The notes under the pieces: model-generated
Seen by the model: the letters and a program-made list of their open reading frames with translations, nothing else
Told to the model about the DNA's origin: nothing
The model's database searches: none
Position numbers and translations under genes: made by a program
In this document: piece by piece, positions 35,989 to 50,047 of the stretch
Position numbering within the stretch: position 1 is the first letter of the stretch
Layout of the letters: every line of letters starts with the position of its first letter
Source: Xiphias gladius
Taxonomy: Eukaryota > Chordata > Actinopteri > Istiophoriformes > Xiphiidae
DNA: 64,000 nucleotides
Direction: 5' to 3'
Assembly: GCF_016859285.1 (NCBI RefSeq)
Contig: NC_053413.1
Span: forward strand, 20,304,939 to 20,368,938

Positions 35989-38900
35989 TTTTTGTTTGTT
36001 TGGTGGACCCTCAGGACATGCAGAAGGACTTAGACAGGGAGAGCAGCAGCCTGCAGGACCTGGAGTCCCAAAAGCAGGATGCCCAGGATCGTCTGGAGGA
36101 GATGGACCAGCAGCGCTCCAAACTGGAAGGGATGCTCAACGACATCAAGCAGAAGTGCCAGGAAGAGTCCCAAATGGTTAGAGACTTGACTTATTAAAAT
36201 ATAATTATAAGAAATGTTGTTCTGTTTTATATTGTGCCTCTGGTGACATGGTAATACACATGCAGTTCTTATCTAATCTTTGTACTAAGCAGATAATGCT
36301 TTGGCATTTTTGAAGTCAGATAATAGATATCAGATATGTCACACAGTGAGGTCAGTTGAGTGTAAGGGTGTAAAGAAATTGCTGCTAATTATTACTTTCA
36401 AACAGTCATTGGGTGTTTTAAAATAGTGTAACTTTACATGTTTTGGTGACTTTGCTTCTTGTGCAAATGACATGCATATTACAACGTGAAGCATTTCATT
36501 GCTGATTCATTTGAAAACAACTAAGTAAAAAGTATGTGTAATTTAAAAGTGGATCACAGTCTTACTGTACTGTATTTTTCTTGCATCCTCCTGAGAACAA
36601 GCATTAAGATATTGCTGTTTTTATCCATCCTAACAAGCAAAACAAAATCTGAGTTAAAACTATAATTTCTAATCATGTAGCAGTTTAACCGCTTTAACTT
36701 TACACCATCGATGAACCTACAAATATAAAACGTATCTCTTTCTTTCTGCTGGAACCCTCCAGATTTCGTCCCTGCAGAGCCAGATCCGCTCTCAGGAGAC
36801 CGACCTCCGGAGCCAGGAGGACGAACTGAGCCGCACCAAGGCAGACCTGAGCCGACTGCAGGAGGAGGAGGCCCAGCTGGAGCAGAGCCTGCTCTCCGGT
36901 CGCGTCGAGCTGGACAGCATCATTAAGTCGCTCAAAACCACCCAGGAAGAGATCAACCAGGTCAGTGCAGATGGAGAGACAACAGGTTACATGAGGATGT
37001 TCTGCCACTTTTAACCATAAACTAATTGCATAAAGATAAGGTTGCAAAGTGAGAAAGATGTATTAGTTCATACAAATTAAGCTCTGGATACCCAATCATA
37101 ATACTGACTTGGAGATAGAAGGGTTTCTATGTTTATGTACCATCTCTGGAATTTGAACTTATATTGTGTTTAATGCTGCCTTCAATGGTTTTTATAACAC
37201 AACACTTTCGGAATCCTTAGTTTTACTTTTACTTCTGTGACCATTGTCCTAAAGTATCTAGCATGCTTTGAAGCACACACATTTGTACAACACTGAACTG
37301 AAACTGTTGTATCATAGTGGTTAAGGTTATTTTTTTCATCCACTTAACCACTAACCACCACTTAAATAAGCTGCTAAAAATCATGTGCTGAGGACTTTCT
37401 ACCATTAGTGGAGGTAAAACATATATATGAAATTCAGCAGTGTTAAACAGCTCTGAAAACTATTAGAATATACAGTGAATGAAATCATATAACATACTTT
37501 ATGGAAATACATATGGATTAAACACTCTTTTTTGTGTGTGTTTAGGCCCGCAGTAAAATGTTGCTGATCCAGAACAGCCAAAAGGAGGTGACTAAGACCA
37601 TTGAGCAGTACAACAGCGCTTTGAGCGACATCAACGGAGGAAACTTCAGCAACCTGCCGGACTTAAGTGAAGGGTTTGCTGAGAAGGACAACGCAGGTTT
37701 CAGGATTGCGGTGAGGAGATGATGAATATGTCTTCTTTTCTAATACAGAGTTGTTGCCTGGACCTCTGGAACTTTACCAGCCTTTTCACCTGGAAAAACC
37801 TAGTGCTCGTCTTGGTTCTTGACCTTTAAAAAGACAGAAGGAGAACAGAGGAACTGAGTAATATTTCAATCTTAACAGTAGTCCTTTTTATGTCACCTTC
37901 TCCGAATGTATCTCTTCAGTGCTATCCATGTTCCGTAGAGTGCAATAACAAGTATTCTCCTGAAACCTTTTTTGGTGCCTAGTTTTGTAGTTACAATTGC
38001 AGATTAGACATGCTATGTTTGTTCTCTTTGTTTTGAGTCTGTTTAGAACGTGTGCACGCTGCCTTTTATTGTGGTCTCAATGTGTTTTGCCGTAACATGG
38101 CCACTTTAAATAGTCACTAAAAGTTGACAATTATTTGCTGTTTCTTCGTCAAGGCTTTACTAATGTTTGATATGGTTATTAATTTGTGGGGGGGTTATTC
38201 ATTTTTTTTTTTTTTTTTTTTTTTTTTATGTATTAATTCGCTAGGATGATTCTTTCAAGTCAAAGATAGCCATGTTCAACAACAATAGTGCTAAGGAGCA
38301 TCCAGTAGACCCCTTCCAGACAGAAGACCCCTTCAAGTCCGACCACTTCAAAGGTCTGAACACCTACTTGTATCTTTTTATTTTATGTTTGCTCCTATAT
38401 TTCTGTAAGGATCAAGATAATTCCCTGCTCTGCCAGCTGATGATATGTGGTAATCACCTACACTAATTTAGTTTTTAAATGAAATGTAAATGTTTGCTGT
38501 ACATTCCACTCTGTTGGAGTTCATACAACAATTCAGTTCAATGATAATAATTTCTTGTAGGAGGTTGAAGGTGACTTATTTGTCCTTTTTCTAGATCCAT
38601 TTGGAGGGGACCCTTTCAAAGAAAGTGATCCCTTCAAAGGCACCTCGTCTGAAGATTTTTTTAAGAGGACAGACAAGTCAGACCTGTTTGGATCTTCAGA
38701 CCCCTTTGGTAGAAAACCCACACTGCCAACCAAGGTATTAAACACCTTTTTTTTTTTTTTTTTTAGCAGTAAGAGTCAAAAGTTAAGATGGATATTTCTT
38801 TTTCTGTGTTTAATGACTTGCTATAGTTGTCGGTGCTGTTACTGTAGAAGCGAGCTCTGACGTGTCTTCGCCATTTTAGATACCAAGTAAACCAGTACTG

Positions 38901-41900
38901 CATAGAGATTTCTCTCATTTATGACAATGTGGTCATTGTGTGTGTATTTTAAACAAGATATTTTGAATAGCTCACTTACTTTACTTGTGCTTTGCGTTTA
39001 TTGTTTTTCCCAGCCCAGTGCCTTCAGCAGTGGTGACCCTTTCACATCAAACAGCCCAAAACCAAAGGATTTAGGTACTTTATTGCTCACAAACAACACT
39101 GGATGACAGTACACAGGGAAATATTTTATTCTGGGTCTTCTCAGTTGTAAATGTAAAGATTGACCAGATGTTATATTTATCTGCGTGAAAACATTTTGCT
39201 GTTTCTGGAATTGTTGTTATTATATCCTTGTGGGAAAAGTCAAAAATGCTCAATTTTTCTGTTCAACCTATTTAGCAGTCTGTTAGGTCTATTTTTTCCA
39301 ACAAATCCAAGACAGGTAGTCAGTGATTCATTATTTTCGTTTATGTTCTTTGCTGTCATCTTGAATATGTAGGTTGTATATTTTTCTCTATCTTATTACA
39401 ATTACTGTAGTCAGGAAGATATTGTATATGATGGTACTGCAGTATCATCAAACAAAGGCACAAATGCAAATTCATCCTTGTTCTATATATGTGCAAATTT
39501 TGCGTTCAGATTTCCCAGAATGTGACTCTATTAAGCAACATCTGAAAGTGAGAGAATGTCCTAGTTGTGAAACTCGTCTCAAAGAGTCATTCTTTGCGAT
39601 TCTGGGTGACGTGTTAGATTTAGATTATATTTTTGGGGGCATGAGGGGCAAACAATTTTTACCCACTGTGGCTTCAATTTTTCCTACGGTTTAGGGCTAT
39701 TTTTAGTCGAGTACCTACGCATTTAACTACTGGCCAACTAAAAATACTCCCCCTACCCTGGAAAAACAGGAGGCTCGCAGGAGCCAAGCATAACAGAAAC
39801 TCTGTGACTGCTGGTCCTGCTCTACTAGAATACACTGCCACTCCTTTAACCAGTTCACTCCTTGCTCTGTCCTGTCTTTATATCTGCTGCTATTGAACAG
39901 CTCTGCCTCATACGGTACAGAGGTTGTTTTAAGTTAGTGGCCAGTCCTGGCCAGTGCTCTGCCATGCTACACGCCTTCAGAAGAACATAGAGGCAACTGT
40001 AGACCTGAGCTGAGTTACTGTGCGTAAAAGAAAACACTGCGTACTTCACATGAATGGGGTCTCTTGTGGTTGCACATTCACAACAAACATATTATGTTAC
40101 AATGTTTTGTTTTTTCACTGTAACCATCTGCAGTTTGCCGTTTTTTTTTCATTAAGCGGCATACCTCAGAGCTTCAAAACAACCCCGGCACAGTTCTGGT
40201 TAACAGTACGCCAACTGACTCCTTTAATTAGCTGATCAGATGCATACGTCAGGTTAAACAAAACCGCTGCTTTCCAGGTTTTTGCGAAATGTCATGGAAA
40301 ATTAAACGGTCATGCCACATTCCCTCTTGTGGAAATCGCACGCAGGCCTTTTCAGAATAAGCAAGATGTAGAGATGATTTTGAACGTGTGGTTTAGGGCT
40401 GAACTTCATTATAGTTTCTGGCTCTTTCCATAAACATATTCAAATGTTCCAAATGCTTTTCAATGTACTCTTGTCACAGATGTGTTTGGGACAGTGGACC
40501 CCTTTGGAAGCAATTCTTTTGGAAGCAAGGGGGGTGGATTTGCTGACTTCAGTCAGATGTCAAAGGTAGGCTCCTGGGTCTCTTGGAGTTTCGAACCATT
40601 TGCACCATAAAGCATCATTTTCCACTTAATTTTAATCTCATCCTGACTGATTTCTTATTTTTCTGCCAGTTTATCACATTTATGAAAACAGTCTCTCCGG
40701 TATGAGGCCAAAGGCTTTAGCTTTTGGCTTACATTTCTGTCGGAGTCATCAGTTTGTGCGATAGTTGAGGTATTTTTTTATCTTTTCCCTGGTGTGTGAA
40801 CCGAAGTCGGACAACCCTGTGCTCCCATCAAAGAAAAATGTGCCTAACCGGCCTGCACCTCCCTATGGTAAGCCCTGATTTTATGTGTGTATGTGTGTGG
40901 GTGCTTGAACATGACTGTGCTTGCTGCTTAACTTGACATTAATGGTTTTTTGATGTTAAAAATCAGCATGTAATGTTGGTTAAACCAGTTGAAGTGAATA
41001 CCATTTATCCCACAGGTGTACAACTTTTATCTGCCCTTTTGCCATTTTCGATGTTTGTAACTTGTCAAAAACAGCAACATTTGTGGGTACTCTTTGTGAC
41101 TGACTGTTGTCCTACTTAACAGGGATTTGTGTGGCCTAATGGTATGCGGAAAAAAATAACTTCTCTATTGAGCTGCAGAGAAAGTTGGAACAGGAAAGCT
41201 GGTGGCAGAGATATGGTAGTAGTATGGGTTTCCAAAGTGATGTGACTCAGTTAGTGTTATAAAGGCATTACTTTATTTTTGTCTTCAACAGTTGAAATAG
41301 CCCAGCGGTGTGTTAAGTTAAATTTGCCAACACTGTGATTAGATTAAGAACCGCTCTTTTCAGCCATTTGTATGCAGTTAGACTCCTGTTCATCTCGTTC
41401 TTTTGTGTGAAGTCACACACCACTCACAGGCCATGCTCAGCAAACGCACTTCCGGTGTTACCGTGCACTCTATTTTTTTTTTTTTTTTTTTTTTTTTTTA
41501 AGCGGACGCCACAGCGTGAGAAAGTTGGTGTTCCCCTTTGCTTTACCAGAGAGGGCTAGAGACGAATATCCACTGTTAAACATCAAGCTAGCTCATACAG
41601 TACGTGATGGGGAAGTGAGAAGCCCACTCTCAAAGTCATGGGCTGTTCTGAATGTCTGCATGACAGGGACAATTGCAGAACCACTTTTAGTCCAGTAAGA
41701 CAGTGTAATTTAACTGTTTGCCTACAAGTGTGTTGCAGCAACGTTTCAGGAATTTGCTAAGAAGTATAACAAGTAAATTTGGTGTTTTAATAGAGAATAT
41801 ATAGGTATATAGGTGTTCTTGATTAGATAATGGACCCCTTTGTTTGCTGGAAGCCCTCCGATTTGCAGATGCAGCCTCGGGGGCATTGGTGCAAGTTTCA

Positions 41901-43877
41901 GAGAACAACCATGGCCAGATAATCGTACTGTCAATAGGAAACGTCTTCAAAGCTTAATGTAGACAAGGGTGGGTCGGTCTTTTGCAATTATGTTTTCTAA
42001 AAGAGTAACACTGCGCTCGTTAAGCTTCAATGCATCACTGAGCTTTACTCAAAAAATGTGGTTAACACCTTTTTTAAACCAATATCACCCCTGGGTGACT
42101 ACTCTGACCTTAATGCTCTTGGCTTCCTGTAACAATTTAGCAACACAATATTACACAAGTCTTTTAAAGTTTGAGGTTATTTTCCCATGGGGCTAACGGC
42201 TGTTAGCCTCTGTAGTCAGGCCACCAAAACTGTTTTTGTTACATGGATTTGGTATTTTTGTAAATGTCTTCCTTCTCCAGTAGGTATGCTCAGTTTGGGT
42301 GCGTCAGAGCCGTTCCAGAGTGTTTGCTCCACAACAGACAGTAAAGACTCTTTTGTTACGACAGACTCAAGTAAAACATCCAAGGACTATCCTGTGGGTT
42401 TTTCAGATTCTGTCCCTGTAAGTGTAGTGTCCGTACAGTGTTCTGTTGGATCAAGTATCTTTGTCTGCATGAGCTGCTGATCTCTTGATCTCAGTCAGAC
42501 TGTAGAGCTAAGGGCTCAAAAGTGTCAGCTCTCTCTCGCTGGGCCCCATTCTGTTAACCTTCCTACACACTGTGACTTAGAAGGCAATCACAGGACTTCT
42601 GTTTTTAATGGCTGTTGACTAACAACCTACGGAACATCTGAGAGCTTTTCATGGGCTTTGTATGAAAAAAGGAAAATACGTGTTTGCATGGCTGACTTGG
42701 ACAGTTCCGGTATTTGTGTCTATCCAGTCGACTGTTACCTTTTCGTCCGCCTGGTAAAGGGGCTTGCATGCTTGATGTCGTCTCTCGCTTCAGTCTTTGA
42801 CAGGAAGTCAGGATTTACACACTTTTAGTCAGCCAGTTGGTGAGCTTGCCCGGTCAGGTAGCGCTCAAAGAGCATTTTTCAAGTTTGGAGCTACAAGCTA
42901 AAGGCTTATTTTCTGTCAAAGCATGACATGCCTCGAAGCACAGCAAAACAGAGTAAATCTGCCTCTTTGTTCTCCACCTTCCACTTCTTTGCCATCGTGT
43001 ATAGGCTAACAGCTGAGTGTGCTCTCAAGTGGAGAGACGATGCATGGCAGCTTTTTGTGTCTGGTTTGTATCATTTGACATGACATTAATTTATTTTTAT
43101 CCCTCGTACCAGCATGACAGTTGTGAAAGGGATTTGTGGTTTCTTTTACATGTAGCTCTGTATTGTAATCTTTGTTTTTCTGCCAGGATCAGAACATGTT
43201 AAGGTAAGACTGTACAAGGGTGTGGTGATCAATCCTCTGCATGTGAAAAACCTGTCCGTACGGTTTAATCTGAGGAGGTGTGAATCATGAGCATGATTAT
43301 TTTCATTATGTATCCTCGGTCACATTGTTCTAAGTACTGAATATTTACAGGAAAACATGTGACCAGTAATTTATGGCACCAGTGTAGCACTATGTATTGT
43401 GTAGGAATCTTTTTTTTTTTCCTTAAGCTTTTGGTGCTGCTTTCTTGCCTTTTTTTTTTTTTTTTTTTTTGTGACATCAAAGTGAAATCTAAATGTTTTA
43501 TATTTTTTGCATTTGTTTTTCTCAGCTCACTGTTATAAATCAAATCATTTCAGTTATGTGTGGACATAGTTTTTGATGTTCTGCCTAATTAGAAATACTT
43601 GTTTTTTAAATTTGCATTCACCGTTCAGTTTTTCAGCTTTTTGTCCAGTGATTTGTCTCTTTTAGTGCGGACATTTCAGCCTGCGTTCCTGCATTTTTGT
43701 CCACATCTAATGTTGGTTTCGCTGTCCTAGTTTGGAAGTGAGAGCCAGCAGCTGGAATGGGCCAAGCGGGAGAGCGAGCGTGAGGAGCAGGAGAGGCTGA
43801 GGAGGCTGCGGCTCCAGGAGCAGCAGGACCTGGAGCTCGCCATCGCTCTCAGCAGGGCCGACATGCCCAGCGCCTGA
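28148..43877 (+). CDS. eps15l1: Epidermal growth factor receptor substrate 15-like 1, complete
   Basis: Endocytic scaffold at clathrin-coated pits. It binds NPF proteins through EH domains, AP-2 through DPF motifs and ubiquitinated cargo through a UIM. There are 24 coding exons: 28148-28174, 28658-28699, 28851-28940, 29037-29084, 29180-29275, 29372-29437, 29524-29649, 29754-29813, 29956-30222, 31701-31858, 32950-33115, 33390-33452, 34726-34811, 35558-35630, 36015-36176, 36763-36960, 37546-37710, 38245-38353, 38595-38734, 39014-39074, 40480-40565, 40807-40867, 42284-42417, 43731-43877. They sum to 2,631 nt, 876 residues plus stop. EH1 is about 15-105. EH2 is about 127-215, with EF loop [14 protein letters not shown]3 is about 278-370, with [12 protein letters not shown]. 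The coiled coil is about 415-600. Eight DPF motifs lie between about 640 and 765. One UIM ([12 protein letters not shown]) lies near 860-872. EPS15 itself has two UIMs. The donor of exon 38245-38353 (GTCTGA) is weak. Confidence 0.95.
31301..31338. repeat. Perfect 38-bp palindrome in eps15l1 intron 9
   Basis: The left half, ATTCAGATTAGTGTTGTAT, is followed without spacer by its exact reverse complement. No base mismatches across all 38 positions. The flanks do not continue the symmetry. It lies in the intron between exons 29956-30222 and 31701-31858. Confidence 0.95.
35861..35986 (+). repeat. (GT)n microsatellite before eps15l1 exon 15
   Basis: A 126-base imperfect GT/CTGTGTGTGT tract ends 28 bases before the first base of exon 36015-36176. 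A T-rich stretch (ATTTTTTGTTTGTTT) lies between the tract and the AG. The long Cys/Val open frames across it are artefacts of the repeat. Confidence 0.95.
38202..38227 (+). repeat. Poly-T, 26 bases, near an eps15l1 acceptor
   Basis: The T run ends 17 bases before exon 38245-38353 and forms part of its pyrimidine tract. Confidence 0.9.
41473..41499 (+). repeat. Poly-T, 27 bases, in an eps15l1 intron
   Basis: A T run in the 1.4-kb intron between exons 40807-40867 and 42284-42417, next to CG-richer sequence. It could be the reversed A-tail of a retroposed sequence. No recognisable body was found. Confidence 0.85.
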
Positions 43878-45575
43878 CCAGACATGCCCCACCACAGCTT
43901 TTCAGTCCTCTCCCTTTTGCCTTAAAGTCCTCCGTCAGCAGGCTCATGACAACAGCGCCGACACTGGCCCGACAAGACTAGCAGCCCCGGTTACCAATTT
44001 GTGTAAGAGACCAGAGTTTCTCCCGCCATGACTGGACTCCTGTCAAATTACTCCATATTTAGCAACCAGTTAAGGTTCATTGCTCCCAAACTACATGGCA
44101 ACTATAACCAGGGACAATACGGAGCCACTTGATTTAATCCTGGCTTCATCCTGCAGGAACATAGCGATTTAACGCAACCCAAACCAGCAGGGTACTCGAC
44201 TACAACCTATATCTAGCTCCATATCTTGTAATGGTTAATCGCCCTGCCTTAACCAAAAGCCTATTTGTTGCAAAAAAAGGAAAGAAAACAACAACAACAA
44301 CAACAACAAAAAAAACTTAAGAATATTTTACAGTTTTATTTGTATACAAAAGCAATGAATCTGTGGTGTATGAAGAACTTTTAAAATGCACTGTATAAAC
44401 TGTTTTATATAACCTTTAATTACTCTTAAAAAAAAAGTTCACATTGAAAGTCAAACCATACACGCTAACTACCCTCTTAGCCTGTGTTTAGAGTTTTTCT
44501 CTTTTTTTTTTTTTTTTAAAGAAACCTCCATGTACTGTAAATATTGTTAGATGACAGTTTTATGTACAAGCTTAGAACAGAAAGTTCCCATCTTTAAAAC
44601 AAAAGCCTGTCTTATAGGACAGAAGTTTAGTTATCGGCATGAAAACGGCATGATTTAGATTTTTATTTCATATGTTATAAGTGTTTCCTGACATTTAGGA
44701 TTGCTTATCTACTATTCCTGGCCTTAAAGTACATGGATTAAGAAGGTGTTTGAAAGTAATCACACCCTCAACGGCGATACACAGTACATGTCAATGTGGA
44801 AAATATGATGTTTTGGGAATCCCTGATTTTAGCCCTAACAGCTTTGGTTAAAAATGATTTAGCCCATATCTTCGGTTGCATCTTGTATTTACTATGATTA
44901 AGATGGTAACGATAATCAATGATGTCTTCCGTTCTTACGAACAAAGTTCAGTATACCTGGAGCGCTGTTGCACCATCCCTCTGATGTCAGCAGATTGGGT
45001 GTGTCAGATGGTTTATCCTTGGTTGCATTGTTGTAATGCCCAAACAACTTGCACTCCCATACAACTAAAAGCCTCTTTAAAAAGGAAAAAGTGTGAACTT
45101 ACATTGTTTATACTGGTGCTGTTACACTTAGCTTTGACCTTTTTACTTCTTCTGCTACTTCTTTACGTTACAACTGATTCACAGTGACATCTGCTTCCAA
45201 TTTTTTTGCTATTCTCACAAATCAACAATTGGATTTTTTTTTTTTTTTCTAGATTTGTGTTTTTCACTTAATTAATGTCTCTTGATCCAGTCAGAGGACA
45301 TTTATTTAAATGCCTTAAAATATTGCTTCCTTTTAATCATATAACACTAATCAGGTTTATTTGGCACATAATGTATGTACTGTATAGTCCAGAACTTAAT
45401 GGACATGTACAGAGTGACAATGCCTTATTTATCAACATACAGTATCAACATTGTAACGTAATATTGCACAGTATGTATATGATCTAAAAAAAAAATTAAA
45501 AAAAAAATCCTCTGAGTTTTAAGTTGCTCACCACTGTACCAATTGAATAAAAGTGATTTTTAACAGTCCTGGGAC
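43878..45575 (+). other. eps15l1: eps15l1 3'UTR
   Basis: Follows the TGA at 43,875-43,877. A canonical AATAAA at 45,546-45,551 is the best poly(A) signal. The stretch holds a CAA-repeat at about 44,288-44,310 and several A or T runs. A shorter UTR is possible. Confidence 0.55.
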
Positions 45576-46785
45576 TTGGTAAGTCTTGTATTTTAAATTT
45601 GAAATGTAGCAACAACAACAACAACAGAAAGAAGGGAGTCAACCATATGTCACGGAAAGTCATGAATAATTTGTGTGACAGCAGAAAAATGTATCAGTGT
45701 TAAATATAGGATTAACTTGCAGTAAGTAGCCCAGAGGAACAGCAGTGTAATGAAGGGATAACTGGTTAACTATCTTTAGCTGTTCCTCTGCTTCTTTCTA
45801 AAGTGATTTCGTGTCATTTCAGATGGATTGTTTATATTTTCAAGTTCTGTATTGATATTGGAACAAAAAAAAGTGAAATGAGAGTGATACATTTGCATCC
45901 ACCACTGTAGATATTTTTGACCTAGTGTATACTTCCTCTTTTTTTTTCTTTTTTTTTTAAATATGATCAATTCTAGCAGAGTTTTGATGAACACATCTAA
46001 GTCACACTCTATTTTTATGGGTGAATTGCAATATTACTATGGAATAGAGTGACCGCTTTTCATAAAAGGTGTGGTTTTTTTTTTATCAAGACACGTTTAA
46101 GAGTTTTAGAATTGTCATAATACGAAAGGGGAGATTTTTTTTGTCAATCACCAGCCACATCGCCTATTCGAAGATAAATGTTTAATATTAATCTACAGTT
46201 TAAAAAATGCCATCTGGTTTTGATCTATCTACTCAATTCTGCTTTTGATGCGGGTGAAACAAATACTGACACGGCGCAGACATAATAGGCACGGACTCAG
46301 ATACTTTGAAACTGCAGTGCAGAATGACTCGGTGTAATTGTAGTATTAAGGCCCTTTGATGTCCTACTATAATTTCTACCCATCAGAAAGAGAGTCTAAG
46401 GGCTCCCTGATGAGGGTTTGCTGTGCCCCTCTGTCCAGACGGCTCCTGGCTCACTCTGTAATTATGGAAATGGAGTGTTTGTATTTATAGGCTAAGCCCA
46501 CAAGTGGCCGCCCTTCTCTGTCTTGCAGCTGCATAACATCACAGTGGAAATCAAGTGACCCTGTTTTCAAATTACAGTGGGTATACAATGGCAACATGTA
46601 TAACCTATTTAATGTAACTGATATGATGGTCTACAGGTCTGCAGCCACCTACTTAAGAGCGGTTGTAGGCACAGCATGAAGACTGTTGTTGGGTGTGTGT
46701 GATTGTGGGTCTTCAAATGCGTGAACAAGATGTATTTAGAATGAAGGAGCATGCAAGTAGTTCCCAAGTCAAATGTTCAATTTGG
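45576..46785. other. Intergenic between the converging eps15l1 and klf2
   Basis: No gene was recognised. It contains a (CAA)n run near 45,610-45,627 and A/T-rich low-complexity runs. The stretch at 46,370-46,560 is less AT-rich than its surroundings and could be a conserved element. That needs cross-species alignment. Confidence 0.4.
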
Positions 46786-47421
46786 TTGATTTTAATATTT
46801 ACAATAAATACACATTTTACAGTATAAAATCCATTTACATATTCATATAAATTTAAGTAAAAAATAATGCACAGGACATCAAGCCCTGATAGTGTACAGA
46901 GGGGCTGGATCCAGGAGTTTTTCACACCAGAGGAGACAACAATAACTTCAGACATGAAAAAGCAATAGAATGAAACAGTTCAGGCCATTCAGACATTGAG
47001 GCAGTTTAAATAAAACATTGTCTTTGCACTTGTTAGGCAACTGTATGTGCATTTCACTCCTGTTAACAAGAACATGTACTATTTTGTCTTTCCGTCACTA
47101 AGAGTTTTACAGTAGCACAGTCATAGAAAGGCACTTGTGTCAAACACGGCATTCCAGTTCTGTCAAGGAAGAGTAGTATGTACAGGGCCAGCCCCTTCTT
47201 GGTCTGCCTGCTCTAAAGCAAACAAAGCTTTTCTAAAGCTTTTATAGAACCAAAGTAGTACCAGCTACATTATTAGAAAATAATAACACTAAAACTTTTT
47301 TAAATTCAATATTATATAAAAAGACTTTGGTCATGTGTGGAACAGTTTAAATAAAAACAACACATCCCCCCACCCCGCACCCTCCCCACCCCATGAACCC
47401 CAAGTCCTTGTGTGGGCTCCT
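46786..47421 (-). other. klf2: klf2 3'UTR (approximate)
   Basis: Lies beyond the klf2 stop at 47,422-47,424. On the minus strand an ATTAAA at about 46,790-46,795 could serve as poly(A) signal. ATTTA-type AU-rich motifs occur nearby, as expected for an unstable immediate-early transcript. The boundary is inferred. Confidence 0.45.
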
Positions 47422-49035
<1,614 letters not shown>

Positions 49036-49290
49036 CGTCGGGAGGAATAACAGCTATCTCTTGTCAAAGTCGCGTCGCGTTCGAGCGTCAGCCGCGCCGG
49101 AGTCTGTGCGCCTGTCTCAGTGTCGCCTATCCGCCGCTGCGCTCCGAAGACATGAACAAGTTTAAAAGTGGTAGGAGGTCCTCCGAACTTATAACCCTCC
49201 AGTCCGAGTGCGCCTGGCCAATTGTGAGAGCTCAGGAAACAACGTAAAGTTCGGTAAATATAGCTCTTTATAAAGCGGCTCATGAAGGCA
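49036..49290 (-). promoter_or_regulatory. klf2: klf2 core promoter and 5'UTR
   Basis: Reading the minus strand, GGTTATAAG at 49,188-49,196 is a TATA-like box, implying a 5'UTR of roughly 130 bases. An inverted CCAAT box (ATTGG on the minus strand) lies at 49,218-49,222. An AT-rich CTATATTTAC at 49,253-49,262 matches the MEF2 consensus except at the last base, and TTTATAAA lies at 49,267-49,274. A MEF2 site is established in mammalian KLF2 promoters, so this is a plausible counterpart. Confidence 0.5.
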
Positions 49291-49299
49291 GCGGTGCTC

Positions 49300-49620
49300 A
49301 GTGCGCCGTGTGACTGGCGGAGCGGCGCAGGCGAGCCTATAAAGCGCGGGCCCTCCCCCGCGGACTGACGCACACGGACCGGCCCACCTGAGCCTGGCGT
49401 TGAGAGGGGGTTGCAGGCAAATCACGGAACACACGGGCGGTATAGCGGCCATAGATCCTTACGTAATACGCCGAAAAAAAAAGGGAGCGAGCCCAAATGA
49501 CAGAAACCGCCGCAGGGCCAAGCCGCGCACCGGCAACCCGGCTTGAGTGCCGCCGGCGCTTCGGCGGACCAGCGCCGCGCGAAGGAGGTGTGGCCCGGTG
49601 GATCGGCAGCAATAAAATGT
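49300..49620. promoter_or_regulatory. klf2: CpG-rich upstream region of klf2
   Basis: GC- and CpG-dense stretch just upstream of the klf2 core promoter, ending abruptly in AT-rich DNA. It contains a plus-strand CTATAAAG at 49,337-49,344 that could fire an upstream antisense transcript. No coding sequence was recognised. Confidence 0.45.
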
Positions 49621-50011
49621 ATAGTGCCGACTCAAAGGAGTGGGTTGAGGAAAGACACAGAAAGAAGAAATATTCCTTAATAAAACGCTGGCAGTTGTGT
49701 AGAGAGCTTCATTGCCTGGCGCACACATCTGACAGCGTTTGCCACAAATTGTCCCAAAGACATCAGGCTTATATGTTGGATCTGACGAGATATTTTTCTT
49801 AATTTTCCCATTTGATTGCGTTGACAGTTCCAGGCCTCCCAATTCATTTATGTGCTCTTTGTTTTCTCCCCGTTACAATGACAAAAACTCCCAAATCAAT
49901 GCTGTTCTCCCTTCAAACAGTCAATCAGTTGTCTATAAAACATTTGTTTATTAAAGCAATATGTGTGTTCGCTTTAATGCAACATGGACCCACTGCGTAT
50001 TACCATATTCT

Positions 50012-50014
<3 letters not shown>

Positions 50015-50046
<32 letters not shown>
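50015..50046 (+). repeat. (GT)16 microsatellite
   Basis: Uninterrupted GT tract about 1 kb upstream of the klf2 start codon. Confidence 0.95.

Positions 50047-50047
<1 letters not shown>

Noticed and set aside
35830..36197. Three overlapping Cys/Val-rich frames
   Set aside because: They are translations of the GT microsatellite running into eps15l1 exon 36015-36176.
39374..39694. A 106-codon frame in an eps15l1 intron with a CPSC-like patch
   Set aside because: Only the second half looks protein-like. There is no matching splice logic and the eps15l1 frame is complete without it.
43187..43203. A 17-nt micro-exon of eps15l1 flanked by AG and GT
   Set aside because: Including it breaks the frame between exons 42284-42417 and 43731-43877, which join correctly without it.
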